From Pithys albifrons albifrons (taxonomy: Eukaryota; Chordata; Aves; Passeriformes; Thamnophilidae), in assembly GCF_047495875.1 (NCBI RefSeq), contig NC_092459.1:23483795-23547794 (forward strand): a stretch of 64,000 bases of DNA, given 5' to 3'. Under the pieces are notes generated by a model. It saw nothing but the letters and a program-made list of their open reading frames with translations, was not told where the DNA came from and did not search any database. Each line of letters starts with the position of its first letter. Position 1 is the first letter of the stretch. Both the position numbers and the translations under genes were made by a program. Shown piece after piece: positions 14,173 to 26,100 of this stretch.

Positions 14173-14538
14173 TGTATGTATGGCCAGACTTCACGCATGA
14201 AGATTTGGGAAGGGCTCTCCCCATGTGGGTGTGCTGTTCCAGCCTGTGCAGTGGATGTTTTAGGTGAAGCACAGCGTGCACAGAACTGGCCCCACCGTTT
14301 AAGTCCTGAGGTCCATTTGCCACGGCCGAGTGAGCTTGGACAGTGACAGTGAAGTTCTTGGGACTGTCACAGCACCTGGTACTAACCAGGGCTGACCCTG
14401 CTGAGCATCCAAGAACTGACGGGATGGGATGGCAGGGAGGCACTGAACTGCCAGGGGACAGTCCTTACTGAGACTCGAACTCAGGTCCTTGGGATTCAGA
14501 GTCCAGAGTGCTCTCCTTTACACCACGGGACCGCCCAC
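14173..14538 (-). mobile_element. Composite tRNA-Gln/5S-like SINE, full length, copy 1
   Basis: On the minus strand the element starts with a tRNA-Gln-like head (14532 to about 14460: GGTCCCGTGGTGTAAAGG, CTCTGGACTCTGAATCC with CTG in the anticodon position, and B-box-like GAGTTCGAGTC). A linker and a segment resembling 5S rRNA follow (about 14432-14367), then a body of about 180 bases with no known relative, and a tail ending GGCCATACATA. Flanks 14160-14172 and 14539-14551 are near-identical (TGGTAAACCTCTA versus TGGAAAACCTCTA), a 13-base target-site duplication with one mismatch. The SINE needs a partner LINE for movement. The CATA-type tail resembles the short-repeat tails of RTE LINEs, but the partner is not identified. 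Confidence 0.85.
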
Positions 14539-14551
14539 TGGAAAACCTCTA

Positions 14552-16914
14552 ACTTGCATTGAACACACCTAAATAAGAGTAACAATGAAGGCATCAAAGC
14601 TATTCACATCACCTCCCTACAGGCAGCGTGCCCTCTGGTCATGCCTACTGGCATCAGATAAGAGGGTGCCAGGGTACTCTGATAGTGAATGTAGGTGCAT
14701 TTGCTCCCCTTTACTTCATTAGGCCCTGCGTTTGCAATACAGCATGAACTGTATTTCACTTTTCTGTCTTCACTCAACTGAGGCAATAGAACGTTAGAAG
14801 ACAAAAGACAGGAAAAGATAACATTTTATAGAATTTCCTTGTTGGTTTGTTTGTACCGTGGTAGTGACTGATTGTCTTCCATTGTCCAAGTGAATACAAT
14901 CTTACAGCTCCATTTGTACTTCTCCTTGTAACCACCCAGTCCATCAGCAATTAATACAGAAAGCAAAGAAATATGAAGCAACACAACGTCTGCTCAAGAG
15001 TATATATATAAACTATATCTTTTATATATTTCATAGATTACTATAAATTTAATATATGTATATATAATGAAAACACAATTCCAAGTTATGTGATGGGATT
15101 ATAGAAGAGAAATACAATTCCAGAATGAAATAGCAATTGCCCTTCTGCAGAAAACTTTTTCAGAGAATCTCTCCCTCCAATACTAATTTTAGCATAGGAT
15201 TTTATCATTGTAGTAACCATGGTGCAAGACCCATGAAAAGAAAAAAATTCACCTTGGTTGGGAAATAACCAAGATGGAAAGCTGCAGCTCAGCCATACAC
15301 CCAATCCTCATTCATTCTGAAGGTTCCTACAAGGTCCATGCTGCCTTGGAGTAAGGTACAATTCCTCTGAATTAACTCCTAGCACAAGTCTTGATTTCCA
15401 TGATGTTACTAGGAGCCTTGCTGTAACTTTTTTAAATTTTCAATTTCCAAAATCCCGGCTTTTTGGGTTGGGTTTGTTTGGGGTTTTTTCAAGTGCTATG
15501 ATTTATTCTTACACCTGCAGAATTAATTGGAAGGAGGGAGAACTAGGTCTGGAAACAGTCAATAAATAAGACAAATTTTAAAAGTACATTAAACTAATCT
15601 CACCTTAACTTGATGAACATCATCACCTTATGCTATTACAGTTTAAACTGAATGTACAGACAAACTAGATAACAGTGAATTAAGATAAATGAAAATTAAT
15701 CATTACTCTGGAGCCAGCTCCTCGACACAAGGAATCCTGTAACTATGTATGTAGACAGGCCTTTTAAATCTCATAGTTACATTTTAATGAGTGTTATTAA
15801 CACTTAGTTCATTTGTTTTTAAAGACCCACTCCCCGCAGACATTTGGCAAGATCTAACTAAAGATTTGCTGAAATTTTTATCTTGGATTTGCAACTTTCT
15901 TCCTTCCAATTTCTATTCCAAGTGAGAGTGCTGATTTGATTTTAAGTCTTTTAACTTAAAACTGGGGAAAAAATATCAAACTAGTCCAGTGAGAGTCTCT
16001 GTACCAAGCAGTCTGATGAAACAAATGACGACAATAAAAAGGCCTTTATCTTCTACACACAACAGCCATGAAAGGAGGATGACAAATGCTGTCTGCAGTT
16101 TCAATGTATTTTTGGACAGAAAAATCGAGTACAGATCAAGATTTCCTGAGCTTGGCTTCCAGAGAGTATTCTTCAAAGTCCTTTCCCCACCTACTGCTGC
16201 AGCTCTTCTCATTCCTTCTCTGCAAGTGTCTGGCCTTCTGTGGCTCTCCTTCCTTCCCATCCCTGCCACTTCCTCCTTCTAAATGTCTATTCTTGGACTC
16301 CTGCTCCACTCCATTCTACTGATTCTTCCCCCTTCCTGTTTTTTGCCAGTGAGTTGCCATTCCTTCTTTATATTTGATGCCCCTATCCCTACAATATTTC
16401 ATCGTCCCCTCATTCCTGTATTAAAACTCTACATCCACTGCACTCATCCAAACAGGATGTCCCCCTTTTCCTCCATGTTACATGAAAGTCAGCAGAAAGA
16501 ACAGATAAACGAGACAACTTTACAGATACAATGTAATTGAGATGCTCAGCATAGAAATGTCACAGCTCCACCTATAAAACATGGATTAACCACATGTCCA
16601 AGAGGTGAGCGTCAGGCAGTCGTGTTGTGCCAAAGCCAACAGAGAAGCTCTTAAAAACAGATGTCATGTTTCATCCTAAATTTTACAGCCATAAAAGATG
16701 TAACTGTCTTACAACAAACCTTTAATTTTAATCAGTTGCAGCACAAAGTTCTTTTTTCTCCCCTCATTTTGAAAGCCAATGTTCCCCCATTTTCTATAAA
16801 TTGTTTAGGTGTTTACAACACGTTAACTGCATCTCTTCATTTTAGTTCACTGCAGCAGAACATCAGGCTGCACACATGCTGCTATTAAAGATTATGGCAG
16901 CACTGTTTACTACT
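14552..16914. other. AT-rich intronic sequence between SINE copies 1 and 2
   Basis: It holds an alternating TA-rich run at 15001-15066, a G/T-rich tract at 15461-15490 and a pyrimidine-rich stretch near 16180-16340. No gene, RNA gene or transposon was recognised. Confidence 0.6.
15001..15066. repeat. TA-rich alternating run
   Basis: Imperfect alternating T/A with short TATATATA units. No sign of a transposon end. Confidence 0.75.
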
Positions 16915-16925
16915 GTTAAACAAAG

Positions 16926-17103
16926 TATGTATGGCCAAACTTCGTGAACGAAGACTTGGGAAGGGTTCTCCCCACGTGGGTGAGCCCTTCCAGCCTGTGC
17001 AGTGGATTTTTAGGTGAGGCTCAGCGTGCGCAGAACTGGCCCCACCGTTTAAGTCCTAAGGTCCATCTGCCACGGCCGAACGAGCTTGGACAGTGACAGT
17101 GAA
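16926..17103 (-). mobile_element. Composite SINE, 5'-truncated, copy 2
   Basis: This copy matches the body and 3' tail of the 14.2 kb element, including CCACCGTTTAAGTCCT, CACGGCCGA and the TATGTATGGCCA end on the plus strand. It stops before the 5S-like and tRNA-like parts. Exact 11-base direct repeats GTTAAACAAAG at 16915-16925 and 17104-17114 flank it. Loss of the 5' end together with a target-site duplication is the signature of target-primed reverse transcription. It has no promoter boxes and cannot transcribe itself. Confidence 0.88.
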
Positions 17104-17830
17104 GTTAAACAAAGGGGTTTGTTTATATTTGTTCTTTGCCACAAAAGCTTAACTACTTGAACTTTAAATCACAATCTCTCCAAACTCAGTTCTTTGCCTT
17201 GCAAAACTGGGTAACACCCGTTTTCTTTGCCTTTTTCAACAGCTTTTTTTCTGCAAGTACACTTGTGAACAGAAGTTACAGCTCTCTTGCAGTTTTCTAA
17301 CTAAGAAAACTGGCTTCATTCAAGGGAAGGTTTCTGCCACTGCTCCGACTCTCACCATCAGAGAATTAATTAGCACTGTGCCAATATATGGTGTCTGCAG
17401 CACAGCTCATCCAGTAGCCTGTCACATCCCATTTCCAGCTCAAAGCAGAAGAAAGGAAAAGGTAACAGCCCTACTTGGACTCCAGGAGTGATGGGGTGAA
17501 CAAACCACCCAAGACAGAGTGAAAGGTTCAAATGACCTTGTCTCACTGCAGCTGTAAGGCAGATCACACCTGGCAGAAGAAATTAAAACAAATGGAAACA
17601 TGTTCTGGTTGAGAGAGACCACAAAGGAGAAATTACTTTATCTTGGTGCCAGGAAGGGGCACCAAAAAGGACATGGACCATTTGAATGATCAAATCCATC
17701 TTGAGCAAAACCAGGAGGTAATCCAGGTGACTACTGCAGCATGTCTGTGTTTGTCTTCAGCTGTCCAGCAGCGCAGCAGCTGAACAGGCTGCCGAAGAAA
17801 AGAAATCTGAAGAAGTTTCTTTCTTTGCCT

Positions 17831-17842
17831 CCCCCCCCCCCC
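17831..17842. repeat. Poly-C tract, 12 bases
   Basis: C12 run just 5' of diverged repeat copy A. Its length is likely polymorphic. Confidence 0.85.
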
Positions 17843-17903
17843 TTCTTTTCTGTCAGGGAATATCTGGAGCTAGCAAGAACCTTGGTCCTGAGAGCATCAG
17901 GGG

Positions 17904-18028
17904 TCCCATGGGGGAAGCAGCAGGGCAGGGAGCTGGAGACTGGCCCTGTTATGCAACCTCTTGGGCAAGAGATACCATGGGGCCTGGGCCATGGGCATAT
18001 GGGGGAACCCTGGTGAGGGTGGGCTGCA
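17904..18028 (+). repeat. Diverged repeat shared with 41020-41149, copy A
   Basis: This G-rich stretch shares ordered blocks with 41020-41149: CCATGGG, then a CTGGAGAC..GCCCTG block, then a GGGCAT..GGGGGA block, then AGGGTGGGCTG. The spacing from the second to the fourth block is similar (84 versus 78 bases). The two are too diverged for a confident family name. No open frame or motif gives a function. Confidence 0.42.
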
Positions 18029-20034
18029 ACACTCAGTGCCCTTGGAGTTCGCTCGTTCTTCAGGTCCTGGCTGGATGCACCCCGGTGAGCTGCAGGTGCA
18101 AAGCTGAACTGTGTACAGCTACCATTTCATCTAAACAGTTTTAACATGTCATACAGCCTCTTGTAAGAGACATTTTAAAATTGCAGATGAAACATCTAAG
18201 GGCACTCCACATGGTGCGTATGTGAATTTGTGTATCAATGCCAGCTACTTATCTTCTGCAATGACTGGTCCCTGTGACAAAGAATATCTACCAATGGAGC
18301 TTACAGAAAACAGACCATTTGATGTCAAAATACACAGAAATGGTAAGTTACAGAGTTAAAGTTTTATCAGGTATATACTTTTGCTTCCATTCAATAAAGA
18401 TGTCTTGGTTCAAAAACTGAATTTTAAACATGATTTACATCAACAGTCTACCAAATCTTATTAGTTTTCTTTTTAAATTATCTTCTCCCATCGGTTCACA
18501 CATTCCCAAGTACTTTGTTTCCTTCGGGCAGAGGACAGATGTATCCTTCCCCCCCCTTCACCAAAGTGGCATCATAATATAAATATTTAAATAATAACAA
18601 TGGGTGTGCCTTGTCCATGCAATTCCTTTGCCAAAGTTAAATCACCACTGAAATTGAGAGATTTGCATCGCTATTCAACAGAAGCAAAACAACAACAAAC
18701 CAGGCCAAGAATGATGAAAATAAAAGGACTATCACATTCCAGGCACAACTAAGTTTTTCCCCCACGCTGTCCCATAAAAAAATTAGGAAAATTCATATAT
18801 TTTAAAACTATTTTCTCTTTTGATAAGGGCAGCTCCTACCTCAGCACAAGCTCTTACCCTGCACATCATACATTCAGCACTGCATTAGGAACACACTAAA
18901 AAGTCAGCTGCGTTCTTCCTCTTCTGCTGCAGCTCTCAGGAATAATTTCACATGACACATACAACACATTCATTATGTAGACTAAGATGAAGTCCTGCTG
19001 TTGTTATTACTTTTGAACTGCTCTTCTCTAACTTGTTTGGCACTAAATGGTTTGTCCAGCACAAAGGGCAGATCTTTATGGGTCAACACCCTTGATGAAT
19101 CACTCCGGGAATGGTCTGAAATACACAGAAGACTTCAATGTACAAATCCTTGTGAAACATTACAGATTTCAAAGCTCAACAGAAAATTCTTCTGGATAGC
19201 AACTGTCAAGTCAACCATCTGAGGTTTAACAATTAATGTTACTGCAGAGCTGATTTAGAGCTAACTTCAGCCACGGTCTATTGAGCTGGTCAGAAAGAAC
19301 TTAGAAGTCTGACAGCACCCTCTGCTATTCCAGCAAGTAAACCAAGAGAATTCTCCTTTTCAAGTGGAAAGATATACCCATGATTTTTAACTTCATTTCA
19401 TTTGAGAGTTTCATCTCTTAGTCTCTTTCCTGGAGGAGGTCCTTTTCATACTTTTAATTTAATCCTCTTTTATATCAAATGCTTAAAAAGGCACTGAGTC
19501 TGTCCTACAGTGCAGACTATAAAACCTCACATGTTCCCTTTTATTCAAAGTGTCTGCACAGTAAAAGTCATAATTTCATCATGAAGGAATAGCAATAATT
19601 CTTTTTCAACACTGCTTGTTTTAACTATTTCTTACTGAAGGGAAGTGCAATTATTTTGGTCAAGTCATTAAAACAATACCTGGCACTGCAAGTACCTTTG
19701 GTCTTGCCACAATCAATAAACACATACTGCCAAGCTTTCCCTGTTCATCTAACTTCAACTTTAAATTGTCCTCTTGTACAAATACCTCTTTTTGCTATTT
19801 AGCCTGAACCTACCAGCAGTACCTGCACTTGGGGGATTCCCCATCCCCCCAAGTAACTCTTTGTAAGCCATCCCAACTCTTTGATCTGGAGAGAATCTAG
19901 CTTTTTTTGTTTTGAAATATTTCTAGATTTTTAAGTTCTGCCTACTCACAACACTAAAAAACACCCAAGTTTGTTTAAACAAGAATGGTTTCAAATTCAT
20001 AAATATGGGATCTTTTCCTGGGTGTTTTATTCAT

Positions 20035-20130
20035 GTTTTGGCTTTTTGGTGATTTTTGTTTGTTTGTTTTTGGGTTTGTTGTTTGTTTGGGGGTTTTTTG
20101 AGGGGGGTGTATATGTGTTTGTTTTGTTTA
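20035..20130. repeat. G/T-rich low-complexity tract
   Basis: Runs of TTTG and TTTGG units ending GGGGGTTTTTTGAGGGG. A similar ending, GGGGTTTTTTGAGGG, appears at 5730-5744, and a shorter one at 15480-15489. Confidence 0.7.
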
Positions 20131-23100
20131 TAATAGCTTCTCTTTCAATGTTTTCAGTTTTTGAATCCTTAGGATTCATATTATCAAAGTTTTCTGTTAC
20201 CATCAAAGCCCTAAGTCTTACCATCTGTACTAAGATTCTTATGAAATCGTACAAAGCCAGAAATGCAAACTTTAGTAAGGACAGCCAGTGTTCTAAGGCA
20301 CAAAATAAGAGGGCCAGTGGTAACACTTCACTTTGGAGAAAGATGCATTAAGGAAAACTCAGAGAAGTCTGATCCCAAATGATGGAACAAGAAAGTGTCA
20401 CAAATCATATTTGTGTGACAAATGCAATAGAAAGGTAAGATATTCATAACTCAATTCTATGCTAAAGTTCATTAGTTTACACTTAGCTCCTTAAACTTCA
20501 GTGACATGAGTTTCACAAACATGTTGCACCACTGTTAAGCATAAGTATTTATTTAGTAACTTGACTAAATACCAAACAATTCAAATAATCTCGGTTAATG
20601 CTAATATGAACAATTAGCACTTTGTATACTTCTATCTTCTTAAAAGCTTATAGTTTGAACAAAAGATCCCACAATCAAAGAGAAATACTTCCATTAACCT
20701 CAGTGAGATCAAGGCAGAGACTTTATTTACACAAATATAACTGTCTGAGAGCTGAGTGTGATTCCAGAAAGGAAAGTAGCACCGTTGTGGTAACAACAGC
20801 TGTGCAGCCACAGACCAAATGACCCAGAGGCAAAACCTCACTCCCATGGCCATGGTATGACAAGCATCCTAAAATGCTTTGGCACTTTCAAAAGGACCCC
20901 CAAACCCAAAGATACAGGCCTGATGACACAGAGGGAGCAACCAAGAGGGGTAACATGAGAATCCAAATTCATAGCATCTGACTTTGGGAAAACAAAAGTT
21001 TAGCTTTAGGTCTCAGTTATAGCCACTGAAAAACACAGTGACAAGCAGTGATGCTTCAGAACAAGAGTTATATATAAAGTGAAAAATAATAGCATCAATT
21101 TTTAGTGATGCCCTTTGAAGTATCTATGAGTGATGACTAAGATAATAAAAAGCAGTTACAAGTATAAACCTACCATGGATTTCAGTACTATATTTAAATC
21201 ATATTTTTATGTCAATGCAATACTAGAGATGAAAATTAAAATCTTTTGAATTTACAGCTGTGGAGCAAGAAGAGTTGTATCTCCCTGACAGTGAAATAGA
21301 TTAAAGTTAGAAACTTGAGAGTTTCAAGTCCTTCAGCTCCCACTTCTGTCACATACAGACGTGGTATTTTAGGAGATAAACAGAAAGGAGGGGCAACCAA
21401 AACACTTTCTGACAGTTCTCCCTGCACAGGTGGCACCCACAGGGGCTTTGCGTTTCCAAAACAGAGACCTAGCAGAGAGACATCTCCCATCATCGGTATT
21501 TTTCAGGAGTTCCTCTCTCTTTCTGTTATATTTTTTGCCAATTATTTTTCACACCATGTGACTCCAAAGGTTCATTTCCTCCATAAAAATCACAACACTA
21601 TCTTTGTACACCAGTTTTATTTGTCTGAATTATCAGTTATACAGTTTTCATAGACATTTATCACAGTGAAACAGTAGCAGTGAAAATGAGAACAACTACA
21701 TTACTATTGCTCTTTTTGGGAACAAATGCTCTCCTTCATTACAGGAAAAGAGGATTCAGAATTACATAAGGAACCACTATATCCCTTGTTACTGAACTGG
21801 CTTGCTTTATGGCACGCCCATGCTTAAACGTAAATTATTAAAATAAAGACGGGGAGAAGAGGCTTGGAAATGCACTCCTTAATTGCTGCTGCCACAGAGC
21901 TGCGCATCCTCTTAAGTGAAGCATACGAACTTTCTGTAACATGGTTACATAGTCACCTACTTAAGATCAACTGCTAGTTCACATCAAGTCTACCTTTGTG
22001 GATCAGCAGACAAGGAGCAGGTAACATCTGAGGTGACTACTATTAACTGATATAACATTATAAGAATTTGTACCTGTACGGTTTTGCACATCAACAGTTA
22101 ATAGATATATGGAGTTCATTTTGTACAGAAGTCATGTTTGCAATCTGCTATAGCAGCCAAGAAGGAAACAGGATTTGAAAACAATCTTGGAAGATTCAAT
22201 CTTCAATATGTTTAAGCCTCTCATTCGAGTATCTAAAATTTGGATGCCAAAGCAAGCAAGATTAAGTCAACAGTCTCTGATACCAAAAAAAGAGCCAAGT
22301 AGATACATTTCAATGTATATTTATGTATTAATACAATGTTTAAATGTCAGAAAAGAAGCCTTAAAATTATTTTGTGAAAAAAATGGTAACTCATCTCAAT
22401 GGAATAAATTCACCCTCACTTTTACCAGTCTTAACACTGTTCATCTATTAAATATGTCAACCAATAAGACATGAACAAAAAATTCTTACTAAGATTCTAC
22501 TCCAAGGGCAATTGCAGACACTATTACTACAGGAGGGAATGATTTTGTGAAGAAAAAAAGCAACATGATTTAAATATGTGTAAATAAATCCCTAAACCCT
22601 CTTATAACCATTAACTGCTACCATCTAATAGCAGGTTATTACACTCACTGACCCCCCATTTTCAAGAAACAAGATACAAAACCACTGTTCAACATCTTTA
22701 ATTTAGAAAGCTGAGAGGTAGGATTAATATTATTAGACTCTTCTAAGTTTTAATACAATGGAAACCTGGCATTAGTCTGATACAGTTTAGGACAATGGAG
22801 GGGATGTTGAAATAGGCAGAGAATGGGATTAATTCCATGTTCAGGAACCTGATCTGAGCTTCTTAAGCAATATGTGAGGTAGCAATGCCAGAAAGCAGTA
22901 TATGTTTCCACCAAGAAAATTGATTCAGCATATAAATAAATCAGAGAGAAGTTAAAATAACCAACGTCAACTTTTCCCTTCCAGGGATGAGAAGCTGGAA
23001 AGTGCTGAGGGATTCTGTCTTGTTACCTAACTACATTTAAGAAGCATCTCATTACAGGAGCTTCCAGAATCAGCACTGGCATCAGGAAGCAGTTTTGATA

Positions 23101-26100
23101 GGAGAGGAGTCACATTGCTAGCAAAAAAAATATCTTACAGCTATGCAGTATGAACAACAACAGAGACATGTTCCCCCAGCTGGGCCAGCTTCCCAATTCA
23201 TACTCCCTCAAACTTAACCCCCAGACCTGGAGGTGCACTCTTCCAAAAAACAAGACAGGGGAAAGTAAGAACAACTTCTAAAAGTTTAAGCTTCTGTTTT
23301 GGTTTTATTAACATGCAAATTCTAATTCAAATCACTGAAATGATCACCTTAGGGAAAGGATGCAATTGGTAGCAATTGAACATTGGTAAGTTGTCACTAC
23401 CAGTACAATATTTCTTCTTTTCAGTAAGCAGCAGATATTACAGAGAACACATGCAACAGCTTCAAGCTATTGTCTTCCAACAGAACTATGTTTCTAAAGC
23501 TAAAATAAAAACACTAACAGAAAAAAATGCAGGTTTCCATGATCACCACAGATGAAGACGTAAGCTATGAAATAAATTACTTTATGAGAGCTATAGAAAA
23601 TCAAAGGTTCAATACTCAGTGCAAAGATGTGATTTTAATTCCACACTTGTCTTCAGTACAAGTTGACTCTTATAGACAACAGGTGAAGAGAAAAAATGGA
23701 CTATCCCTGGAAGGTCAGCTGATTCCACATCTGTCAAAAGAGGGAGGAACCATCTGACAACACAAAGGTCACCCAGCAGACCTCAGACATTTCCAGTCAA
23801 GAACTGTTACCACAACTCAACCAGCTGAACTCAACTGTCATGCTGGATGATGCAGAAAAGATAAGTTACTCAAGTAGATACAATCTAAAACACTTTAGGC
23901 TTTAATTTCTGCACTCTAAAACATACCTGGAAGGGAACATTAGGTCTATCCCATCTTTGTAGAATTAGGACAATGTTCTCCAAATAGCCAAATTGACTGC
24001 TTCACTATCCTAAGTAGAGAATTAAAAATCTCTCATGCTGGAGAGAGATAAAAAGGATGGAAAAAGGCAATTTCTGTACCACACCTAAACCACAAACTAA
24101 AAATAAAGCATCTTATATCCATAAATTCTTTCCCCTCTTTGAGAAACAATATGGGTTTGCATTTTGCTAATCAATTATATTTGTATAGTCAGAAAAATTT
24201 ATACCACCTGGTAAAAATTATAGCCATTATAAAAAAGAACCTCTGACGACAACTAATACTCATGCTCAGTACTACCTTAGCAGATTACTGTTACTGTTTA
24301 TTCAAGACTGTGTAAGCACATTTATTATGTGGATTTTGTAAGTGTAGTTAATACACAAATCAAACTGTAAGTACACAGAAGTGCCAAAACACATTTTTCC
24401 TATTTACTGCATTTCAGTGCTGGCCACAGTGCATTACTATTTTCACAGTGGTGTACTTTTTTCTGCTTAATTTCCTGTTTAGAATTACTTATAACAGTAA
24501 CTTTCCTTCTCCAGCCAATTCAGTCTCCCTGATTCACTCAAATAAACTGAAAAAATCTGACTGAAATACCAGTTACTTCACCAGTCCTAAGATCACACTG
24601 CTCTTGCACCAGAGCCACAGATACTGGGCATTGCAAAAAGACTTTAATGCAGTACTATTGTAAGACTAACAACAGTCATTTATAAGACTAAAATGAAAAA
24701 ACAGAGCAAGCTTATTTTGTATTTTTTTAAAGTATTAATTCTGAAATGCAGTCTATGTGGTTGCCACAATGCATACGAAAACCTCATTGCAAGGTCTTCA
24801 TCCACAGTCCAACGCAAGGAGCCAAGATTCATCTGGGACACACTGGTACCAAGGAAATGGAAAGCAATAATTTATTTTAAAAAAAATAATTGAAGTATAA
24901 AAAGACAAAATCCACTGGAAGTCTATGTAATCATTAGACTTGGAACCAAAAAGGATGATTATCCCTGATGGTTTTCTGTGTCAATCTTAGTTACTGTGCC
25001 TTGGCCCGGTATGCAAATCAGTTGCAGAGGCAGGAACATTCCAGTCTCCAGACCGATGGCAACAGGCTGCAAATTATTTCCCAGATACAAGGAGAAAGGA
25101 TTTTTTATCCCATGTAGTCATACAGAGTGCTTTTTCCAAAGGTATGAGGTAGCTCAGTTCTTCTTGCCAGGAAGCTCTGACTTTTCCAGCTCCCTTTTAG
25201 CCAACAGTAAGGCCAAAATAAATTTATCGCTTCTACCTGCCAGTTTTTGCCTTCCAATTTTCCTAGACCTTTCAGTAGCATATTGAAAATTCATCACTGC
25301 AGACAGCAGAATGGGAAATTAGAACACCAGTGTCCTCTTTACCCCAAAATGCCTAGTCTCAATGTGCAGCAGGAGGTAGTGCCATTGCACACTGGCACAA
25401 TAGAATGGTGTCTAATATTTAATTAGTCAACTTCCAAAAATCATAGAAAATGCAAGTGTACATTAAAAAAATCTTTTTTTCTTTCCTCAAGCACAGCCTG
25501 GGAAGTGCAGGGAACTGTTTAGAGAACCTTAAAAATAACGTCTTTCATGAACATTTCTGAATTTGAAAACGTTTAATTCATTATTAATTAAACATTAAAG
25601 CATGTTTCTATGAACAAAACCAAGAATCTTTTCCTTACTGAGGAGGAAAGGGAAAACAGTCATGGACAGGAAACAAACATTTCACACAGCAAAAGCTCTT
25701 TTACTCCAGTGCTGTCAAACCAACTACAAAGAGGGGAGAGCTGTGTGTGATCTTACCCTCCAAACTAGTGCAAACAAGCCTGTTAATCACTCGTATCAGA
25801 CACAGGCACTACCGTGGTTACAAGACATAAAGGTGCTTATTACAGGACAAAAGAAAGCACTGGGGAAGGCCTGCAAGCCCTGTTGACTCCATCTGAACAA
25901 TTTTCACAATTTTTCAATTTTCTGGACTATTTCACCTTGAAAACATCTGACTCAGTTTTTTCCAGTTTTGAAAAGTCGACTCTTCTTCAACTGTTACTAT
26001 TCTCAAAGCATGACTACTTTTAAAACTCTGGACTGTCCAATACTATTAAAATAATATTACTCTCAAACCATTTTAGGAAAATACTTGTAAATACTGTTAG

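Noticed and set aside
14461..14532. A functional tRNA-Gln gene
   Set aside because: The acceptor stem and several paired positions are eroded, and the segment continues into a SINE body shared by other copies. It is a SINE head rather than a working tRNA gene.
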